Source: Pyropia yezoensis (taxonomy: Eukaryota; Rhodophyta; Bangiophyceae; Bangiales; Bangiaceae). From it: a stretch of DNA of 64,000 nucleotides. Below the pieces are notes generated by a model. That model had not been told where the DNA came from and ran no database searches. It saw nothing but the letters and a program-made list of their open reading frames with translations. The stretch is taken from positions 6,996,375 to 7,060,374 of the forward strand of contig CM020619.1 in assembly GCA_009829735.1 (NCBI GenBank), in the 5' to 3' direction. The translations under genes and the position numbers were made by a program. Shown here piece after piece: positions 20,013 to 30,906 of this stretch; the first letter of the stretch is position 1, and each line of letters begins with the position of its first letter.

Positions 20013-23000
20013 GGCAGTATCCGATTGCGGATACGCATCCCGCTCCAGTTCCGGAATTGGCCTTTCAGCGGCCTCATCTCGGTCTGCTGAGTGCAATCGG
20101 GACCGTGAATGGGGAGCACGCTAAGATCCTGTTCGACGACTGCGCGATGATTAATTTTGCATTAACGAAGCTGATTGAGCGGCTGAAGATCAAGACCATT
20201 GCATCAACTGAATATGCGCGGATGCCTGATGGGAAGCTTCACCCGTTGACATCCACTGCGACACCTGTGAGTCTGAAAGTCGGCCGGTAGCAAGAGAACC
20301 TGCATTTGGCTGTGTTCCCGCTGACTGAATATGACATCATTCTGGGCAAGAAATGGCACGAAGACTTCGACGTGCAGAAGAACTACCGCAAGAATACGGT
20401 GACGTTCCGGAAATGTGGCAAACCTATATCCATTTGTGATACCCTGGACAAGTCGAAGACGCTGATAAGCAAGCAGAAGCTGGCCAAGATTCTCAAGCGG
20501 GGCCAACCTACCTTTGCTATCTTCCTGAGACCCAGCGTGGTGTCTGCTGCGTTGGAGATTAACTTCACGGACGTTCAACACTCGACTGAAGACCCAAGAA
20601 TGAAGAAGCTGATACTCGAGTTCAAAAGATGCCTTCTCCGACGACCTACCAAAAGGTCTACCTCCAGAAAGAAAGCAGCGGTTCAAGATCGATCTCGTGG
20701 ACGACGCGGCACCCCATAAAAAGGGTATCTATCGTCTGTCCGAAGCGGAGTGCGAAGAACTTCTCCGGCAGATTCGCGACCTGCTGGATAAGGGCTTTAT
20801 ACAAGCAAGCACTTCTCCATGGGGTGCACCGGTACTCTCTGCGGTCAAGAAAGATGGGGGACTCCGTCTTTGCATTGACTACCGGGCACTGAATAAGCAG
20901 ACAATCAAGAACTGCTACCCGCTGCCACGTATTGACGACATCTTTGACAACCTTCGCAGCGCCAAGATCTTTTCGACGCTGGATCTCCGGTCTGGCTATC
21001 ACCAGATTCGGATGGACCCCGAGTCGATCCCACTGTCGGCTTTTCGAACGCGGTATGGGCTGTTCGAGTTCCTCGTCTTACCGTTTGGTTTGTGCAACGC
21101 CCCGTCGGCGTTCATGAATCTTATGAACGACGTCCTCCGGCCATGCATCGACTGCTTCGTCTGCGCCTACCTGGACGACATCCTGATATACAGCATGTAT
21201 GTAGACGAGCGCCTGTTTCATCTGCGGAAAGTGCTCACGACGCTGCGAGAGCGCAAGCTGTATGCAAAGCTGTCTAAGTGCGAGTTTGGTCGTACATCCG
21301 TCGATTTTCTCGGCCATGTCGTGTCGCCGAACGGCTTTGAGATGGAACACACGAAAACCGAGTCCATCCGGATGTGGCCGACTCCTAGGACCAAGAAGGA
21401 TGTGCAGTCTTTCCTGGGCCTTGTCAACTTCTAACGGCGATTTGTACGCGGTATGGCGGAGATTGCTAAACCACTGACGGAGTTGACTGGGAACATCGAC
21501 TTTGCATGGACAAGAGCGCATGAAGATTCTTTCCGCACGCTCAAGGAGCGAGTGGCGAGTGCGCCTGTGCTGCGGCCTTTTGACCCAGACCTGGCTGTGA
21601 TTGTGTCCACGGACGCCAGTGGCTGCGCTACAGGGGCTGTTCTAGAACAGGACGACGGTATGGGAAGTCGCCCAGTGGCCTTCTTTTTGCAGACACTGAA
21701 CATTCACGAACAGCGGTACACTATACGAGAAAGGGAACTGTTGGCCATTGTTCAGGCTATCAGACACTGGCGGTGTTACCTGCATGGACGATCTTTTGAC
21801 GTTCATACCGACGACGAATCCCTTCGCTACCTGAGAACCCAAGACAAGCTGAATGATCGGCAAGTGCGCTGGCTGGAGACGCTGGAGCAATACGACTTCC
21901 GCATCACGCCTGTGCCTGGACCAAAGAACGTGGTAGCGGATGCCCTCTCGAGGAAGGACGAGAATGTCGAACCTCGAACCGAGGCTAACGCGGAACTCTT
22001 GAAGCGCGTACTACGCAAGGCGCTACCGAGAACAACCATCAAACCCGAGAAAACCAAAGAACCAAGGAAAACCAAAGAACCACGGAAAAACAAAGAACCA
22101 CGGAAAACCGAAGAACCACGGAAAACCAAAGAGCCACGGACAATCAAAGAACCAGAGAAAGAACAAGAACCAAGGAGTCATGGAGAATCACGGACTTCCA
22201 AGAAACCCGAGAATGGGCTACAAGTGAACAACCTCATGACATTCGAGATGGACCCAGACAAGCTCGCTACGCTCCACAGTGAGTACCATGCGGACCCCGA
22301 GTTTTCCAAACTCTACGAGAACCCGGTGTTGCCCTACCGTATAGACAAGGGGTTGTTACTCATAGGTGACCGCACGTGCATCCCCGGTGGTACTCACCGA
22401 CTTGCTGTACTCCATGACCATCACGATGTGCCAAGCCAGGGGCTCATGGGAGTTTGCAAGACAACCAAGAACCTGGTAGATAAGTTCTACTGGAAGAAGC
22501 TGAGACAAGACGTCAAAGAATACGTGCAGACATGTGATCCTTGCCAACGCAATGAGAGCAGATCGGAATCACCTCTGGGTTACCTCCAACCACTAGAACC
22601 ACCGGAGGAGCGATGGTCAAGCGTCTCTATGGACTTCATCACACCACTACCCAAGACTGCCCGAGGGCACACTGGTCTGCTGGTCGTCGTCGACCGACTG
22701 TCGAAGATGATACGCCTAGCAGCGACCAAGAGCGGTGCCTCGGCGCCCCACGTGGCCAAGCTGTTCTGCGACCACTTGTATAGAAAATTCGGTCTACCTG
22801 CAAGCATCATAAGCGACCGAGACCCTGTCTTCATGTCCAAGTTCTGGAAGGCGCGGATGGATAAGATGGGTGTGCGAATGCGCCCATCGTCAGCGTACCA
22901 CCCGCAGACCGATGGACAGACGCAGATCATGAACAAGAAGATCGAAGAAGTGCTGCGCTGCTTTGTCGACCACAATCAATCGAACTGGGACCTGCTTCTC

Positions 23001-23750
23001 ACGGACGTGCAATGGGCGTACAACCAATCCACGAATTCTGTAACGACTCACACGCCGTTTTATCTGGCGTACGGATTCAACCCCAAGACCGTCCCCTTTG
23101 ACCTCATTCGGGGAACGAACGACAAGGTACCTGCTGCAGCGGAATGGCTTTCATCTCTGAGCGCGGCTCACAAGACGGCAACGGACGCGATCCGTCAAGC
23201 AAATGCCTACCGAGCTGCGTACGCCAATCGATCTCGGCGTACCTGCGACCTGAAGGTCGGCGACTACGTCCTACTAAGCACCAAGAACCTAATGCCTGAG
23301 TCATATCAAGGGGCGCGCAAGCTGATGCCCAAGTACTCGGAACCCTACCGCATCACGGAGGCTGTTACTCCGGTGACCCTCCGACTGGACCTGCCCACCA
23401 CTGTCCTGGAACGCAAGGTACACAATGCGTTCCACGCCAGCCTGCTGACGCCTTACAGGGCTGACAAGAACTTCGATCGTCGCCCTGTTCCGGCTTCACC
23501 GGTAGCCCTGACTGACGGCACTGTGGAGTACGAGGTCAACAAGATCCTGCGCTCCCGCAAGCGACGCGGTCGTACGCAGTATCTGGTGTCATGGAAAGGC
23601 TACGATGACACGGAGAACCAATGGATCTCGGAGGCGGACCTCCATGCTCCTGCTCTACTCCGGGCGTTCCACAAGCGGGGAGCGTCTGAAGGGGGGGGAG
23701 ATGTAAGGGTTCGACCCTTACTTGATCCAATTCAGTCGTCAAGCCACTGA
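20013..23750 (+). pseudogene. pol: Element C pol (PR-RT-RH-IN-chromodomain), degenerate
   Basis: The pol domains are in the usual order but broken. The protease region (20040-20280) has its active-site triplet decayed to a DDC-like sequence, and a TAG follows at 20288-20290. An extra A at 20624-20627 shifts the frame before RT. RT (20700-21430) keeps YLDDILIYS and ends in a TAA at 21432 where NFYRRF would be expected. From 21453 RNase H, the integrase zinc finger (CDPCQRN), the DDE core (VSMDFITPLP; ISDRDPVF; YHPQTDGQTQ, with a Q-I-M spacing before the usual E region) and the linker are open. A classical chromodomain (YEVNKIL, YLVSWKGYDDTENQWI) is close to the end at 23750. A lysine/proline-rich hexapeptide repeat interrupts the stretch between RNase H and integrase. 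Confidence 0.88.
22053..22160 (+). repeat. 18-bp minisatellite encoding KEPRKT repeats in element C pol
   Basis: About six imperfect 18-bp units of the type accaaagaaccacggaaa are read in frame as repeats of K-E-P-R-K-T. They form a highly charged spacer between the RNase H domain and the integrase zinc finger. This is not a usual part of Ty3 pol. Confidence 0.8.
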
Positions 23751-24420
23751 TGTCATGCTAACTACATCCGTACTTGATCCGTGATCTTTTTCGGACCGCA
23801 TCCTGTGGATTCTAGATTCTTCCGAAAGCTTCGAACGCCTTCCGGATGAATCTTGAATCCCCCAAAGATCATCCACGAATATACTGTGACACGTGGCAGG
23901 ATGCGTGGCTTGCAGTGGCCCTGGGACCCCTCCAGAGGGCCCATTATGGAAGGCCAATAATGGTGCTGGAATTGCCATAGCTCGACGGGAACCAATAGTA
24001 TCGCATATCCCGTTTCCAGCCTCTGGGACAACGTTCGGGAGCGTGTAACGTGCTTACCAGTAGTATGCAAGAACGATCTTGCAAGTAGCCCACCCCCTCA
24101 GATTGACCCTTCTGAGAGGGGGGTGTGCCGCGACGAGTGCTGACCTGCGTTTTCGGACCACCTGGTGTGGCAAACAAGAGGGACTACGCCAAGGGCCCTG
24201 TGAGCGACCCGAGGGGTGTGCCAGAGGGTATAAAAGCGTGCGTGCCTGCGACCGAGGGTGGAGAACGGAGGGAGGGCTCAAGCCCATCGACATAAACACC
24301 TTTGAACCCTAGAACCCGAGAGCGACCGACGTCAGGCTCATCCCCTTTGCACCCGTCTTCTTCACGGACGTCTTCTTCGCGCGCACGTGTTGCGCACGAC
24401 CGACCGACACTGAGCAGGTT
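23702..24420 (+). repeat. Element C 3' LTR (right border uncertain)
   Basis: The purine run at 23689-23701 (GAAGGGGGGGGAGA) is a clear polypurine tract, and directly after it TGTAAGGG begins the LTR. The LTR opens with a perfect palindrome (8-bp arms around TCG, 23703-23721). A TATA box is at 24229. The right border cannot be defined because no second LTR is present; the end given is only a guess from where promoter-like sequence ends. Confidence 0.5.
24229..24236 (+). promoter_or_regulatory. TATA box in the element C LTR
   Basis: TATAAAAG lies ~525 bp into the putative LTR. It is followed ~60 bp downstream by an A-rich stretch (cataaacacctttgaaccc). A second TATA-like site (tatatag) at ~24738 is followed by a similar aaccctttgaacccc stretch, so a related promoter copy may lie downstream. 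Confidence 0.5.
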
Positions 24421-25055
24421 ATCCGCCGTCGTACCGCGCGTGCGTTGAGGTTGGGCGTAGGGTGGCGAGCGAGGGACCGTGCGAGCACGAGTGTGCGGTC
24501 GCGGACGGCGCTTCGCTGCGCTTCACCTTACAGTCTGGGGCCGGCTGGGACGGCGCACAAGGCGCCGCACGCCGGACCCCTTCGTTTGGGGCAAACTGGA
24601 GCTGTACTCCTTTAGTGCGCACGCCCGCCCATGCTTTGTTCTGAGAGCCGTGCTTTGTTTTTGGGCCGTTTTGTGCCTACCGGCGGCAGGACGGGGAAAC
24701 GCATGCTTTGGGGCACCTCGGGTGCCCCGACGCGAGTATATAGTGCGTGGGGGTCGGCGCCACCGGGGGAGACCGGAGGGGCAACCACAGACACAGACCA
24801 AAGAGGACCTTAACCCTTTGAACCCCCCTCGATCACCACCGACGTCGCGTCGTCTTCTTCCCAAGACCCCCCACGGTCACCATCTCCATCCTCTTCCCCG
24901 CACCCTGTCGCCCTATTGGCTGGCACGGGTCGCTGACACCATCACGAGTACGTTGAGGGCTGCCATAGTGTGGGTGGCTTTTCACAGTGCGTCCGAGGTC
25001 CGCGGACCTCAAACCGGCTCTCATCAGAGATGACAACGCTGGTCCGTTTGTCGAT
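24421..25055. other. No gene found; possible second LTR-like promoter region
   Basis: GC-rich sequence with open frames on both strands but no recognisable protein. The order of a TATA-like box, a ctttgaaccc stretch and gacgtc...cttctt at 24738-24860 echoes 24229-24370, so this may be a diverged second LTR end or promoter duplication. Confidence 0.3.
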
Positions 25056-25493
25056 TCAGTAGAGGCGGCGGTGCTTCCACGTCAGCCGCTTGCGCCGGTT
25101 GATTGGCCCGACATACGGCTTTGCCGCCGGTTGACGGGACGCAATGTTAGCCTCATGTAGGCGACGACGAAGTGCTACCTGTGACACCAGCTTGTGATAC
25201 CCAGTGTTGTAGGCATCTCGCAATTCCGACAGGGTAGCATAGCGCCCAGAGCGCACAATCCTCAGCAGGCGCCGTGAGCCTCGGTCATCGACCAGCGGCG
25301 GCCTCCCGGAGCGAGTTGGGCGGGCAGTATGGGCATTACGGCGCAAGCGCTTCGCAACATGGGCCACGGTTGACTTTTTGACGCCAACCTGGCGCGCAAT
25401 GACCCCATTGGATAGCCCACGAAGCGTCAGCTCCTCAATGGTGGTCCGCTCCGCCGCGGACAAGCACCGGTAGCGCTTCCCCGTGGCGATCAT
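25056..25493 (-). pseudogene. Tc1/mariner-type transposase, N-terminal DNA-binding part only
   Basis: 145 codons from the ATG at 25493 to the TGA at 25056. The first ~50 residues form a helix-turn-helix typical of this family (LSAAERTTIEELTLRGLSNG, then IARQVGVKKSTVAHV). A GRPP hinge follows, then a second, paired-like helix-turn-helix (RRLLRIVRSGRYATLSELR through ALRRRLHEANI). It ends after the RRKRLTWKHRRLY block that normally precedes the catalytic domain. The whole DDE/DDD catalytic domain is missing, so it cannot be an active transposase. It could be a truncated copy, the first exon of a longer gene, or a domesticated DNA-binding protein. I see no terminal inverted repeats around it. Confidence 0.75.
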
Positions 25494-25500
25494 GTCGCGA

Positions 25501-25534
25501 AAGGGGGGAGAATGGCTAAGGGGGGAGAATGGCT
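25501..25534 (+). repeat. Perfect 17-bp tandem duplication
   Basis: The 17-mer AAGGGGGGAGAATGGCT occurs twice, head to tail. It lies just upstream of the transposase ORF (minus strand) and may mark its damaged end. Confidence 0.85.
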
Positions 25535-26370
25535 GAAGCAGAAGCCGAAGGCCGAGAAGAAGGGCGGCACAATGCCCCGAAATGGCCAGTTCCTTGGACT
25601 TCGTGAACAGAGTCCGCGTGTAATCGCCTCAGATGCAGGGGTGGGTAAAGACTTTTGGGAGGGCACTCAATGTACCCTCACAATTGATGGACATAATGGA
25701 GTTGATGATCACACATGTTGCCTGGTGTCAGCTTGCCACGTGCGCACCGAGCTGCTGTTCTCAGCTCAACGAAGGACCAATGGGATCTCACTGTGTGATG
25801 ATCACTGAGCGCTGGTTGGCCCAGGATAGCAGATAAAATAGAGATAAGATGCTTCTTCATTGGACGATGCGATTTTCATCGCGCCAAGGCATGGAGCGCT
25901 GGCACCGCGACCTCACGACCCCAAGAACCGGCCTTGAGGCTATGCGCGTCGTCGCAGGTCAGAACGCCAATGGATACTCGGCAACAGTGCAGCCAACCCA
26001 CTCTGCGCTGGCCGTTCTGGCCCGTATGTGCTGTACATACTGTTCGTACACATGCATACCGCCCTTCCGTCATCAAGCGTGTCGCAGTTCACGCAGCCGA
26101 CCGGTGTCAGTGCCGATCAAACAAGGAGACGCTCCTGAGGCGAGAGCTCGACTGCTCCACCTTGGGTCGTCTCGGCAGTACTGTACTGCCTGGCCTGTCC
26201 AGGTCTTGCATGCGCGAGCGTCGTGGTCGCTCGTCCCTCCCCTCGTCACCCGCCTATACTTCCCAACCACTTCCCCCCACTTCCGCCCCATCGGCGACGT
26301 CCTCGCTCTCACGCGTTGGCACCAATCCCGCTTGCCGGCGTACGCTGTCCATTGCCGTGGACGGGTCGCC
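25535..26370. other. Intergenic region, no gene found
   Basis: Lower GC than most of the window. It has an open frame continuous with the lipase from 25849, but that stretch lacks recognisable domains. It most likely holds the promoter and 5' untranslated region of the lipase. Confidence 0.4.
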
Positions 26371-27666
26371 ATGGCTGACCAGGCAGCGGCTGTGGCCGCC
26401 AACAGCGACGCCCTCCCCCCGGACGAGATCGAGGCGCTTTTGAATGTGTTTGCGATAGGCGACGGCGATCTCGCAAACGACGTCGCAAGCGAAGCCCTTA
26501 CAGACCTGCGAAGCAAGTATCAAGCGGAAGGGGGCGACATTGAGGACCTCGCCTACCAGCTCGGCGCCGCCAAAGAGGCGGACCTCGAGGGGCGTCAAGA
26601 TGGGTCGCGGGCAGAGCACTACGACGAGCTGGTGCGCTACATCGGAGACCTTGAGCGAGCGACGGATGCGCTGGCACAAGAGGTCGAGATGGAGGAGGCG
26701 GAGAGCATGCAAGAGAGGCCTTTGCTGGATAGCCCGTTCGTTCCCGGCGTGGTTGGGGATGACCTCCACCCCGCAGTGCACATCGCGCTGATTCCCTGCT
26801 CGCTGGTGCGCCACGTGAAAGCCGGCCGTTGGGTTGGCGCCGACCTTGCCCTCTGCAGAGTGCCCACCAAGGTCAGCCGCGCGATCGCCGTGCGGCGCCG
26901 CGGCGGCGATTTTAGTGTGGTCGGCGGCGCCGCCGTCGGCTCCTGCCCAGTCCTGCTGGTCAAGTATACGAACTCCCTCATGTCGCGCTGTATGCTTATC
27001 GTTGCTGTGCGCGCTACGAGCAACTTGGCGGGGTGGTTGTCCGACGCGTGCATCCGCCTGGTCACGCTTCCACCCCAGTGGGGCCTCCCCGAGGCTGCCC
27101 GGGTGCACGCCGGCTTTTCGGCAGTCGCCAGGTCTCTCGAAGGTCCCCTCTTTAAGCAGATTTACGCGCAGTTGGACGCCAACGCCGGGACGTACCCGAC
27201 CGGTCCGCAGATGGAGGTTGTGTTTGCCGGCCACTCCCTCGGTGGTGCGGTGGCGACGCTCCTCGCCGCTCGTGGCGACAGCCGCATCCCGAATGCGACG
27301 CTGGTGACGTTCGGTTGCCCGCGTGTTGGCAACGCCGCCCTGCAAGCCGCCGTCCGCGAGCGGACGGAACATAGCCGGTTGTTCACTAGTGGGGACCCGC
27401 TGCCGGGCATGCCACTCTGGTGGTGGAACACCCCGTACTCGCCGGCAGAGGCGCAGCACCACTGGTCGCTGCACGCGCCGGAGACTGAGGACGCGGAGGC
27501 CAGCACCATTTTGAATGAGGCCGGGCCGGACGAGCGGACGGGGCGTACAAACCTGCAAATCCTCCCAGAGATGTTCCGCGGCACGCGACGGGACCACAAG
27601 ATGGACGTCTACCTGCAGCGGATGGTTGCCTTTTACGCACAGCTACGACGGGTTGGGAACATGTGA
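26371..27666 (+). CDS. Class 3 lipase-like alpha/beta hydrolase, 431 aa
   Basis: The only confident host gene. The start chosen is the ATG at 26371 (GTCGCCATGG), although the frame is open back to 25849. Residues ~1-110 are acidic and probably helical. The fungal/plant class 3 lipase fold follows: IVAVRATSNLAGWLSD corresponds to the usual VAFRGT...DW block, then HAGFSAVARSL. The nucleophile elbow is VVFAGHSLGGAVATLL, and a TFGCPRVGN block follows. The likely acid residue is in FTSGDPLPGMP, and the likely catalytic histidine is in DHKMDVYLQ near the C-terminus. It should hydrolyse ester bonds of glycerolipids. I see no signal peptide at the chosen start. The stretch encoded by 26790-26990 matches the family poorly and could be an unspliced intron or a lineage-specific insert. 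No operon-like context; flanked by repeats. Confidence 0.82.
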   Translation: MADQAAAVAANSDALPPDEIEALLNVFAIGDGDLANDVASEALTDLRSKYQAEGGDIEDLAYQLGAAKEADLEGRQDGSRAEHYDELVRYIGDLERATDALAQEVEMEEAESMQERPLLDSPFVPGVVGDDLHPAVHIALIPCSLVRHVKAGRWVGADLALCRVPTKVSRAIAVRRRGGDFSVVGGAAVGSCPVLLVKYTNSLMSRCMLIVAVRATSNLAGWLSDACIRLVTLPPQWGLPEAARVHAGFSAVARSLEGPLFKQIYAQLDANAGTYPTGPQMEVVFAGHSLGGAVATLLAARGDSRIPNATLVTFGCPRVGNAALQAAVRERTEHSRLFTSGDPLPGMPLWWWNTPYSPAEAQHHWSLHAPETEDAEASTILNEAGPDERTGRTNLQILPEMFRGTRRDHKMDVYLQRMVAFYAQLRRVGNM

Positions 27667-27929
27667 GGGAAATTGCGGAGTGTGCAACAGGACGGCGGTG
27701 CGCTCCGCGTACTCTTCAGCGTGCACGTTTAATCAACCCGCGCGTGTCTGTGCGTGCCCTATTGAGCTTGGTTCTTTTCTCGTCATAGATATTTTGTCAT
27801 ACAAGTGTTGGCTTCGACGCCCACGGCAGACACACATCTGGGGTCCCCAGGCGAAGGTCCACGGGCAAACGCTACGCAAACAGCTACGGAATAGGCGGCG
27901 GTGTGAAATTGACGGTGGACCCCCGGAAG

Positions 27930-28240
27930 GCGTGCCCACCTCTCTTGAGCTTGTCAAGCCACCGTCGCCGCCGTCACAGCACCGCTCCCCCCCCCCACCA
28001 TCCAGCGCGGGGTCCGCTGGTACCCGCCTCACCTCCTCCACCTCCACACCACCTCCCCACCCCCTCCACCTCCCCACAACCTCCACCTCATTCCTGCTGC
28101 CTACCATCCCCGTTCCCATCACCTGGCATGCGCACGAGCACGAGCCGCCCGTCGTCTTCCCCTCGCCCCTCCCCCACCCCCCCCAATCTCCACACGCGGC
28201 GAGTCCCCTTCAGCCACCTCCCGCCGTAACAGAATCCCGC
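27930..28240. repeat. C-rich, C/T-dominated low-complexity tract
   Basis: Simple-sequence stretch dominated by C and CT/CCA motifs with runs of up to ~11 C. ORFs across it encode only P/S/T-rich sequence and are not credible genes. The complementary strand is G-rich and could form quadruplexes. Confidence 0.7.
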
Positions 28241-29940
28241 CCAGGGGCGTCAGCACCTCCCACTTCACCCGCCGCCACACCGGCAGTGCCCTGTACGGCA
28301 ACGAACCGGCGGAACATCCGCTCCCGGGGTCACCACGGGCGCTGGCCGGCCCGGCGCTACTTAGCCGCAGCGCCGACGCGGCCGTCAATGACAGCCGCCG
28401 CCTGTTCCACGGGTGCGGCAGGCGAACACTGCAGCGAGGCCGCCCTCCACCCAACTGTGGCGGTGCGGGATGTCCAGCCATTAGGCGTCGCGTCGGCGAC
28501 CGGCAGGGCGGTGAGGAGGGCGCGCCAGAAGCCGCCTTGCACAACTTGCGGCCAGCCAGCAGTGCCGGCGGTGCCCGACAGAAGCGACGGACCTGCCGGC
28601 GGGGGTGTGGCGGCGTGCGCCGCCCTACCCCCGCACACGGGTGCAGCGACGAGGGCAGGAGAAGGCCCCCCCGTCCCCGGCCGCTTGACCCCCCTTCAAG
28701 TCACCAAGGCACCCGGCGACGGCGTGGCAGGGGCATATTGCCGATCAGCCTCGCCGCCGCCTTGGCACGTTGCCGCCCGCGCATCCACACTGGCGCACCG
28801 CGGGTGCATATCCTGGTGTGGGGGAAGGGGGGAGCATCCGTCACCCCCCCCCCGCCAGCCCCTGCCGGGCCCAGGCGCACGCACGGGCGCGGGCGTGGCG
28901 CTCGGCCACGGCCGACACATCGCCCGGGCACCACTGGTCGCCACCGCGGGCGCCGTGTCCTTCCCCCTCCGCCTTGTTGGCAGCCGCCGCTAACGCGTCC
29001 GTCGAGGCAGCCGTGCCGCAGCTGGCCACCGCCGACGGGCCATGGTCGTCGGCCGCGGCCGCCACCACTGCCAGCCGCACGAGCACCGCCCATGGCCCCG
29101 CCCGCCGCCTGCACCAGAGCATCCGCTGCAGCCCGCCCATCACCCATCGCCCCCGCGCCACCGACGGCCTCGACTGGCATGCCTTGAGGGGCGGCCGCCG
29201 CTGCCACAGCCCTGCTGTGGCCACAATCTGCTCCGGCGCCACCGCGCGGGGTGGCGCCGGCGACACCGACGGCGACAAGGGAAAGCCCGGAAAAGGACCG
29301 GCCCGCCGCGCCCAGAAGCCATACGGTCGCAGAGCGCGCGCGGACCGCGGCGCGACAGCGTTCCGCGTCAGCGGCAGCGGCGGCCGCCGTGGCCGGCAGC
29401 GCCACGGCCGCCGCCACCTCCGTGGCAGCGTCAGCAGCGGTGGTGGCAGACGACTTTCCGCCCGGTCGTCGCCGCCGCCGCGCCCCTGACGGGGGAGGCG
29501 GGGAGGGGGGGAAGGGGGCCACGTCAGCCGACGACCGTTAGTGACGGGGCACCCCTCGCTCCACACGCGCTGCGTGGCGACAGGGGGGTTCCGTTGTGAA
29601 GCGCCGACGCATCCCGCGCCGCCACTGCCTCGCCGCACGCCCCCGAGGGTGGCCGACGCGCTTCCACCGATGGCAATCGCACGGCCGTCGCACGGCCGAC
29701 CCCCGCTCACCTTGCCACGCGCCCCCCCTTCGCCCACGACGTTGACCGTCGCCGCCCAGCCTGCCGACCCGTCCACGGCGTCGTCGTCCAGCTCCACCCG
29801 CTCCGCCGCCTGTGCCGCTCGCCCGTGAAGGTACACACGTACCGCATGACGGAGGCGTCGCCGCCGTCGTCGCCGTAGTCGTCCCCCCCTGTTCCCCGTC
29901 GTCGCCGTCCACGTGGCCGAGGCAGTAGCCCGAAAGCCCC
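28241..29940. other. GC-rich region without a convincing gene
   Basis: Long open frames on both strands (for example 28701-29522 and 28841-30271 on the minus strand) encode A/G/R/P-rich sequence, as expected from composition alone. I find no domain or conserved motif. Exons of a spliced gene upstream or downstream of the hexapeptide fragment cannot be excluded. Confidence 0.4.
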
Positions 29941-30051
29941 AACCAGCTCCACCACCCGTGCCGGGTTGCCACCCACCAGCGTGTCGGCCGGAACGTCCAG
30001 GGTGACGACCGCCCCTGCACCCACAAACGAGCACGCCCCCACACCCCGAGT
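29941..30051 (-). pseudogene. Hexapeptide-repeat acyltransferase fragment
   Basis: About 37 codons read as VGACSFVGAGAVVTLDVP followed by ADTLVGGNPARVVELVG. This is the hallmark C-terminal end of left-handed beta-helix acyl/acetyltransferases (consensus VGAGAVVT.DVP....GNPAR.V). The catalytic and substrate-binding upstream repeats are not found in any frame nearby: an in-frame stop lies just before the block, and a 70-bp repeat unit begins ~25 bp further on. It is either a gene remnant or the last exon of a spliced gene whose other exons I cannot see. No start codon is claimed. Confidence 0.45.
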
Positions 30052-30076
30052 TCAGCCGGTCCGAGAGCAAACACCA

Positions 30077-30146
30077 GCGCAGTGCCCGTTGTTGCGGGAT
30101 CCGCGGCAAGCGCGTTCTGACCCCAGAACGGTTGTTGTGACCTTGT
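30077..30146 (+). repeat. Left member of a 70-bp inverted repeat pair
   Basis: The reverse complement of this segment matches 30907-30976 at roughly nine positions in ten. The shared features include caacaaccgtt, a ggggtca block and ggatcccgcaacaacgggca. The two are 760 bp apart. They may be the ends of a small inverted-repeat element or two opposed copies of a dispersed repeat. Confidence 0.75.
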
Positions 30147-30906
30147 ACAGTCAGTATTGGGCATTGTCCCGGGCTGTGGCACGGCTGACAAAACTGTAAG
30201 AGCTTGTTGAGGGGCGCCGCCGAGCCGTTTCGACCGGGTGAAACGACCCCAAAGCTTGCCCAATAACTCACTTAGTGAGAAACAATTCTAAAAAAGTGCA
30301 TACTATTAGCGGGGTAGGCTCGCTATTAGGAGCGCCGGAAGTATTAGTAAAGCACTCAGAAGTACTACTGCTGGGTCCAGAAGTCCCAGAGGAAATGCTC
30401 ATCGGGAAGAACAACGCGCCTCCGTTGGCTTGTCGCAGAGGCGCCAACACCGGGGTCGTCCTTTGTTGAGCTCGGTCCCGGAGTTGCCTCGTTCATTCCT
30501 GGTCCAGTCCATATCGCAGCGGCGACGCAGGCCGTCTGGTGGCCGTTTCAACTCCCTCTCAGCAGGAAAATGTACTCGGAAGGTCCGTGGAAACGCATTG
30601 TCAGACCGGTTTGCTGCACCGTGCAAGCTGTACTTCCCCTTAGTATGCGTCCCAAAGACCTAATCCTGGCATGCCTGTCACGGCAAAGGGCTTGTTGAAA
30701 GCATGTCAAACCTTGTTAATTCTTCCGAGTGGGCGTTTCCCTTCATTTTTTCAACATCTTCTTGTACGCACCGCCGAGGGCTGTCCCGTCGTATAACCAG
30801 ACCTACAGGCTAGAGACGTGTACTAGCATCGGACAAGGGTCAAAGGCAAATATCATATTCAACCGATCCATACGGGGGTGTGAAGGGGGGTGTAGAGGGC
30901 TACTTG

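Noticed and set aside
26254..27597. 447-codon minus-strand frame opposite the lipase
   Set aside because: Shadow of the lipase coding sequence; no motif of its own.
28841..30271. 476-codon minus-strand frame and other long frames in 27.9-30.3 kb
   Set aside because: Composition is A/G/R/P-rich and frames overlap on both strands, as expected in very GC-rich DNA with few stop codons. Only the short hexapeptide block inside it has a recognisable motif.
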